From the NCBI GenBank assembly GCA_018713405.1, contig DVOR01000184.1, forward strand, positions 1 to 10,027: a stretch of DNA of 10,027 nucleotides, in the 5' to 3' direction. This DNA is from Candidatus Spyradenecus faecavium. Lineage in GTDB: Bacteria; Verrucomicrobiota; Kiritimatiellia; RFP12; DVOR01. The position numbers and the translations under genes were made by a program. Positions 6,540-10,027 of this stretch are shown here, piece by piece; position 1 is the first letter of the stretch, and the number at the start of each line of letters is the position of its first letter. The notes under the pieces are model-generated. The model saw only the letters and a program-made list of their open reading frames with translations, was not told the DNA's origin and ran no database searches.

Positions 6540-8158
6540 AGGTTGTCATTGTCGGCGGCGTGGCCGCGGGGGCGAGCGCGGCGGCGCGCCTGAGAAGGCT
6601 CGACGAGTTCGCCGAAATCACGTTGGTGGAGAAGGGGCCCGCCATCTCCTACGCCAACTGCGGCCTGCCCTACCACGTGGGCGGCGTCATCCCCGACCGC
6701 GACAACCTGCTCGTGATGTCCGCCGAGGGCTTCCGCAAACGCTTCAACGTCGACGTGCGCACCTCCTGCGAGGCCACGGCCATCGACCGCACCGCCAAGA
6801 CCGTCACCGTGCGCAACGCCGACGGCTCCGTCGAGGCCCTCCCCTACGACCGTCTCCTCTTGGCCACGGGCGCGACGCCCATCCGCATCCCCGTCCCCGG
6901 CCTGCCCGACGACCGCGTCTTCACCCTCAACTCCCTGACGGACATGGACCGCCTCATCGCCGCCGTGCGCGGCGCCAAGTCCGCCCTCGTCATCGGCGGC
7001 GGGGCCATCGGCGTGGAGACCGCCGAGAACCTGGCCCACCGCGGCCTGACCATGACCCTCGTGGAGAAGGCCCCGAACATCCTCCCCGCCATGCTCGACC
7101 CCGAGATGGCGACTTGGGCCGAGGATGCCCTCCGCGAGACGGGCGTCGACCTCCGCACCAAGCGCACCGTCGCCTCGTGGGCCGACGGCGTCGCCACGCT
7201 CGACGACGGCGCGACCGTCCCGGCCGACCTCGTCGTCATGGCCCTGGGCGTGCGTCCCAACTCCGCCCTCGCCCAAGCCGCCGGCCTCGACCTCGGAGCC
7301 AAGGGCCACATCAAAGTAAATGCGCACCTCCAGACCTCCGACCCAGACATCTTCGCCGCTGGCGATGTTGCGGAGGTCGATGGCTTTGCCGTCGCACTGG
7401 CCGGCCCCGCGAATCTGCAGGGGCGGGCCTTCGCGAAGAGTATCGTGGACGTGGAGGAGGGCAGCAATCTTTCTCTGCCGTATGACCCCGGCCTGGCCAG
7501 TGGCATCGTGAAGGTGGGTGCCTTGACCGCCGCCGGCACCGGTGTGCCCGAAGCTCGGCTCAAGGCCGAGGGCAAGACTTATACCGCGATTTATGCCCAT
7601 CCGATGGCACATGCGGGCTACTATCCCGGCGCCACGCCCATCCATGTCAAGGTGCTGATGGGCGAGGCGTGGGAGATACTGGGTGCGCAGGCCGTTGGAA
7701 CGGAGGGCGTGGACAAGCTCATTGACGTAATCAATGCCTCGGCGTGTGACATCTCGGGGTGTTCCTGCCTGTCCGAACTCAACCTCTGCTATGCGCCGCC
7801 CTACGGCTCCGCCAAAGCACCCGTGAACATGCTCGGCATGATTGCGGAGAATGCCGAAGACGAACTCACCCGGCCCATCACGCCGGCGCAGATTCCAGAG
7901 GGGGCGTTCCTGCTGGATGTGCGCGAGCCGGCGGAAGTGGCCGGCGGAACGATTCCGGGTGCGGTGAACATCCCCCTCGGCGACCTGCGCGACCGCCTCG
8001 GCGAGGTACCCAAGGACCGCCCCATCGTCGTCTTCTGCAAGGTCGGCCAGCGTGGTTACTTCGCCGAACGCCTCCTCTCCCAGCGCGGCTACGACGTCGT
8101 CAACCTCTCCGGCGGCTACACCACCTGGCTCGCCTACAAGAAGGCAGGGCTCCTGTGA
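6536..8158 (+). CDS. CoA-disulfide reductase-like flavoprotein with C-terminal rhodanese domain
   Basis: Predicted 540-residue cytoplasmic FAD- and NAD(P)H-dependent oxidoreductase of the CoADR-rhodanese fusion type, a family known to reduce CoA disulfide, CoA persulfide or polysulfide. The FAD motif GGVAAGAS is at 7-14. The single active-site Cys is C42 in YANCGLPY, matching Cys43 of CoA-disulfide reductases. The NAD(P)H motif IGGGAIGVE is at 153-161, the second FAD motif DIFAAGD at 271-277, and the dimerisation signature YAPPYGSAK starts at 419. The rhodanese domain (about 448-540) begins with LLDVREP (D461) and has active-site C501 in CKVGQRGY, so both catalytic cysteines are kept. An unusual cysteine cluster (C404, C409, C411, C418) precedes the dimerisation signature. 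The ATG overlaps the NTPase stop (ATGA) and the gene overlaps the glycosyltransferase by GTGA, so it is probably translationally coupled to both. The link to the R-M genes may be positional only. Exact substrate is inference. Confidence 0.9.
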   Translation: MKVVIVGGVAAGASAAARLRRLDEFAEITLVEKGPAISYANCGLPYHVGGVIPDRDNLLVMSAEGFRKRFNVDVRTSCEATAIDRTAKTVTVRNADGSVEALPYDRLLLATGATPIRIPVPGLPDDRVFTLNSLTDMDRLIAAVRGAKSALVIGGGAIGVETAENLAHRGLTMTLVEKAPNILPAMLDPEMATWAEDALRETGVDLRTKRTVASWADGVATLDDGATVPADLVVMALGVRPNSALAQAAGLDLGAKGHIKVNAHLQTSDPDIFAAGDVAEVDGFAVALAGPANLQGRAFAKSIVDVEEGSNLSLPYDPGLASGIVKVGALTAAGTGVPEARLKAEGKTYTAIYAHPMAHAGYYPGATPIHVKVLMGEAWEILGAQAVGTEGVDKLIDVINASACDISGCSCLSELNLCYAPPYGSAKAPVNMLGMIAENAEDELTRPITPAQIPEGAFLLDVREPAEVAGGTIPGAVNIPLGDLRDRLGEVPKDRPIVVFCKVGQRGYFAERLLSQRGYDVVNLSGGYTTWLAYKKAGLL

Positions 8159-9255
8159 GAATCGTCCAAATCCTTCCCTCGCTCAACGACGGCGGCGTCG
8201 AGCGCGGCGTGGTCGACAGCAACCGCCTCTACGTCCGCGCGGGCCACGAGAGCGTCGTCATCTCCGCCGGCGGCAAACGCGTCGCGCAGATCGAGGCCGA
8301 CGGCGGTCGCCACGTGACGCTGGACATGCGCTCGAAGAACCCGCTCACCGCGCCCTGGCGCGCCTGGGCCCTCCGCCGCGCCCTCCGCGAGATCCGCCCC
8401 GACGTCGTGCACTTCCGCAGCCGCGTGCCGGGCTGGCTCACCCTCTGGGCCAACCGCACGCTCGGCCTGCCCACCGTCTCCACCATGCACGGCCTCAACC
8501 ACCCCGGGCTCTACAGCAGCGTGATGGTGCGGGCCGACCGCGTCATCTGCGTTTCCACCGCCGGCCGCGCCTTCGTCCGCGAGCACTATCCCTGGGTGCC
8601 CGAAGACCGCCTCGCCGTCATCCCCCGCGGCGTGGACCTCGAGACCTTCGACCCCGCGCGCCTCGACGCCGCGTGGCAGGCCGACTTCCGCAAACGGTGG
8701 GGTCTGGAGGGCAAGTTCGTCGCCCTCGTCGTCGGGCGCGTCTCCCGCCTCAAGGGCGTGGACGTCCTCATCCGCGCCGTGGCCGAACTCAAGGAGTCCT
8801 GGCCCGAGCTCGTGGCCCTCGTCGTCGGCGGCCCGCAGAAACACCAAGAGGACTACCTCGACGAACTGAAGGCCCTTGCCCGCGACCTCGGCGTGCAGGA
8901 CCGCGTCGTCTTCACCGGCAGCCAGAGCCACATCCCCGAGATCGACGCGCTGGCCGACGTCCTCTGCTCCTGCAACGTCAGCAAGCCAGAGAGCTTCGGG
9001 CGCACCGTTGCCGAGGCCCTCGCCATGGAGACCCCCGTCGTCGCGGCGGCCCACGGCGGCGTCCTTGACATCGTCCGCGACGGCCAGGACGGCTTCCTTG
9101 TGCCCCCCGGCGACGCCCACGCCCTGGCGCAGGCCCTCCGCCGCGTCCGCGACACGGCCTTCGGCCCCCTGCGCCCCCACATCGCCGACACCTTCACCGC
9201 GGAAAAGATGGCCCAAACCACGCTGGACCTCTACCAATCCCTCCTCTCCCGCTGA
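8155..9255 (+). CDS. GT4-type glycosyltransferase
   Basis: Predicted 366-residue GT-B fold glycosyltransferase that transfers a sugar from a nucleotide donor to a lipid-linked or surface glycan at the inner face of the membrane. The acceptor-side N-terminal domain opens with the Gly-rich loop LNDGGVERG (10-18) and carries TMHGLNHPG from about 110. The donor-side domain has VGRVSRLKG (R195 and K200 are the usual phosphate-binding pair) and the E-x7-E motif E279 to E287 in PESFGRTVAE, followed by HGG. These are hallmarks of CAZy family GT4, as in RfaG- and PimA-like enzymes. No signal peptide or membrane helix is visible, and the length is normal for the family. GTG 8155 overlaps the TGA of the flavoprotein gene; the ribosome binding site is weak (AGAAGG about 12 nt upstream), so it probably relies on translational coupling. 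With the dehydrogenase at the left edge it suggests a polysaccharide or LPS locus. Donor and acceptor cannot be told. Confidence 0.88.
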   Translation: MRIVQILPSLNDGGVERGVVDSNRLYVRAGHESVVISAGGKRVAQIEADGGRHVTLDMRSKNPLTAPWRAWALRRALREIRPDVVHFRSRVPGWLTLWANRTLGLPTVSTMHGLNHPGLYSSVMVRADRVICVSTAGRAFVREHYPWVPEDRLAVIPRGVDLETFDPARLDAAWQADFRKRWGLEGKFVALVVGRVSRLKGVDVLIRAVAELKESWPELVALVVGGPQKHQEDYLDELKALARDLGVQDRVVFTGSQSHIPEIDALADVLCSCNVSKPESFGRTVAEALAMETPVVAAAHGGVLDIVRDGQDGFLVPPGDAHALAQALRRVRDTAFGPLRPHIADTFTAEKMAQTTLDLYQSLLSR

Positions 9256-9262
9256 GGATTTC

Positions 9263-9319
9263 CCCTCCCCAACCCGAAAGCCCCCTTCCCCGACCTTATA
9301 AGGGACGGGTTGGAGAGGG
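9263..9319. terminator. imperfect 14-bp hairpin between convergent genes
   Basis: CCCTCCCCAACCCG (9263-9276) pairs with CGGGTTGGAGAGGG (9306-9319) with one mismatch, around a 29-nt loop. The loop contains a perfect 10-bp palindrome CCTTATAAGG (9294-9303). It starts 7 nt after the glycosyltransferase stop and ends 8 nt before the stop of the opposite-strand gene, the right place for a bidirectional terminator. There is no T run, so it may stabilise 3' ends or be a dispersed extragenic palindrome rather than a standard intrinsic terminator. Confidence 0.5.
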
Positions 9320-9327
9320 CACACGCC

Positions 9328-10027
9328 TTATGCCAAGGCCTCGACGACGGTGTCGGAGAGGGAGTGGGTGGCGGAGGCGAAGTTCAGGCCGATGAGGTGG
9401 ATGGGCTTGCCCAGGGCGCGATAGGGCTCGGCGTAGCCGCTTTCCTTGATTTGCGCGAGGGCCTCGGCGGCGGTCTTGTCGACCTTGAGCTCGAAGACGA
9501 AGACACGCTCGTCGCTCTCGGCCACAATGTCCGCGCGACCTTGAGCCTGGCGGTCTTCGGCCGTCACGCGGAAGGGGGACCAAGACGCGAGCAACACGTA
9601 GAGAATGCGTTGGTAGGCGGCCTCCGGCACGCGGGTTTCGGTCGAACCATAAGGCAAGTGGGCGTAAAGCGCGCGCAGTTGGGTGAAGAAGGTCTCGAAG
9701 TCGGCCTCCATCAGGCTGAAACACGTCGTGTCGCGGAAGGTCTCGCCGCCTTCTTCCTGCGCGGCATATTGGAGGAGGAGGGAGTTGAGGTCAAGGCGCA
9801 CCTCCTCATTGGGGATACCCAGCGTAAAGAGCGGGTTCTTGAAGTCTTTGATGGTGAGGTAGCCGCCTTGGTAGAGCATGGCGACCGGTGTGAGGGCCTC
9901 CAGTCGGCAAATGTCAAGGGCGGTCTCAGTCACACCGCGGATATTCTCGTAGTCCCGTCCGTCGATGTCGTGCATGGTGAGATAGTTGATCAGCGCGGAG
10001 GAACGGCCGGTCTTGGACCACGTGGGC
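9328..10027 (-). CDS. AAA-ATPase-like/PD-(D/E)XK nuclease-family protein, C-terminal part (partial)
   Basis: The frame is open from the right edge to TAA at 9330-9328, giving 232 visible residues. An internal ATG exists at 9975, but the upstream codons are open and read WSKTGRSSALINYL, which resembles the conserved middle of AAA-ATPase-like (PF09820-type) proteins, so the true start lies outside the window. GYLTIKDF and NPLFTLGIPNEEVR follow and match the family's linker to the C-terminal domain. Near the end, GRADIVAE then VFVFELKVDK gives the D...ExK pattern of the PD-(D/E)XK fold (PF08011-type), followed by ALAQIKESGYAEPYR, also typical. Full-length relatives are usually about 500-600 residues, so the N-terminal ATPase half is missing here. 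They are often present in many copies per genome and their cellular role is not established. The gene is convergent with the glycosyltransferase and transcribed apart from the R-M operon. Family names are from memory of motif patterns. Confidence 0.82.
   Translation of the reverse strand, partial: PTWSKTGRSSALINYLTMHDIDGRDYENIRGVTETALDICRLEALTPVAMLYQGGYLTIKDFKNPLFTLGIPNEEVRLDLNSLLLQYAAQEEGGETFRDTTCFSLMEADFETFFTQLRALYAHLPYGSTETRVPEAAYQRILYVLLASWSPFRVTAEDRQAQGRADIVAESDERVFVFELKVDKTAAEALAQIKESGYAEPYRALGKPIHLIGLNFASATHSLSDTVVEALA

Noticed and set aside
7759..8154. 132-codon extension of the glycosyltransferase into the flavoprotein gene
   Set aside because: The extension is Arg- and Pro-rich out-of-frame sequence over the rhodanese domain. 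The GT-B fold starts at GTG 8155.
8134..9324. 396-codon - strand frame opposite the glycosyltransferase
   Set aside because: Shadow frame of a GC-rich gene: Gly/Glu/Val-rich with no motifs, while the sense strand has full GT4 motifs.
9296..9724. 142-codon - strand frame overlapping the PD-(D/E)XK gene
   Set aside because: Arg-rich alternative frame of the same strand; the overlapping frame has the ExK motif and family-like sequence through to the window edge.
9975..10027. ATG at 9975 (- strand) as the true start of the last gene
   Set aside because: The frame stays open to the edge and the upstream codons (WSKTGRSSALINYL) match the conserved part of the family, so the gene is cut by the window rather than starting there.

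Overview
The window is GC-rich bacterial DNA. Hand counts give roughly 70-80% GC in typical coding lines, with strong C or G preference at third codon positions. It holds a tail of a nucleotide-sugar dehydrogenase gene, a compact run of five + strand genes, and the C-terminal part of a - strand gene that runs off the right edge. No tRNA, rRNA, CRISPR array or transposase was seen. The organism cannot be named safely. High GC, a CoA-disulfide-reductase/rhodanese fusion and an AAA-ATPase-like/PD-(D/E)XK protein would fit an anaerobe such as a Verrucomicrobia/Kiritimatiellota- or Desulfovibrio-type bacterium. That is a low-confidence inference.

Layout: (1) 1-131 is the end of a UDP-sugar dehydrogenase, followed by two hairpins. 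(2) 242-5014 is a Type III-like restriction-modification pair in the order res then mod, separated by 3 nt. Res is an SF2 helicase with a C-terminal PD-(D/E)XK nuclease; Mod is a beta-class N4/N6 amino-methyltransferase. (3) 5034-6539 is a divergent UvrD/Rep-like SF1 NTPase of about 500 residues, 19 nt after mod. (4) 6536-8158 is a CoA-disulfide reductase-like flavoprotein with a rhodanese tail, overlapping the NTPase gene by 4 nt (ATGA). (5) 8155-9255 is a GT4-type glycosyltransferase, again overlapping by 4 nt (GTGA). (6) 9263-9319 is a long imperfect hairpin between convergent genes. (7) 9328-10027 (- strand) is the C-terminal part of an AAA-ATPase-like/PD-(D/E)XK protein.

Spacing from 242 to 9255 is so tight (gaps of 3, 19, -4 and -4 nt) that the five genes probably form one transcription unit. 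The res-mod-NTPase block looks like a defence module placed between sugar genes: nucleotide-sugar dehydrogenase upstream, glycosyltransferase downstream. The best candidate for something new is the SF1-like NTPase as a third component of the R-M system. It has a good Walker A, an Asp in place of the usual Walker B Glu, and only weak later helicase motifs. The second notable signal is a sharp GC drop (about 43-52%) confined to the target-recognition part of mod, which suggests a swapped specificity domain.
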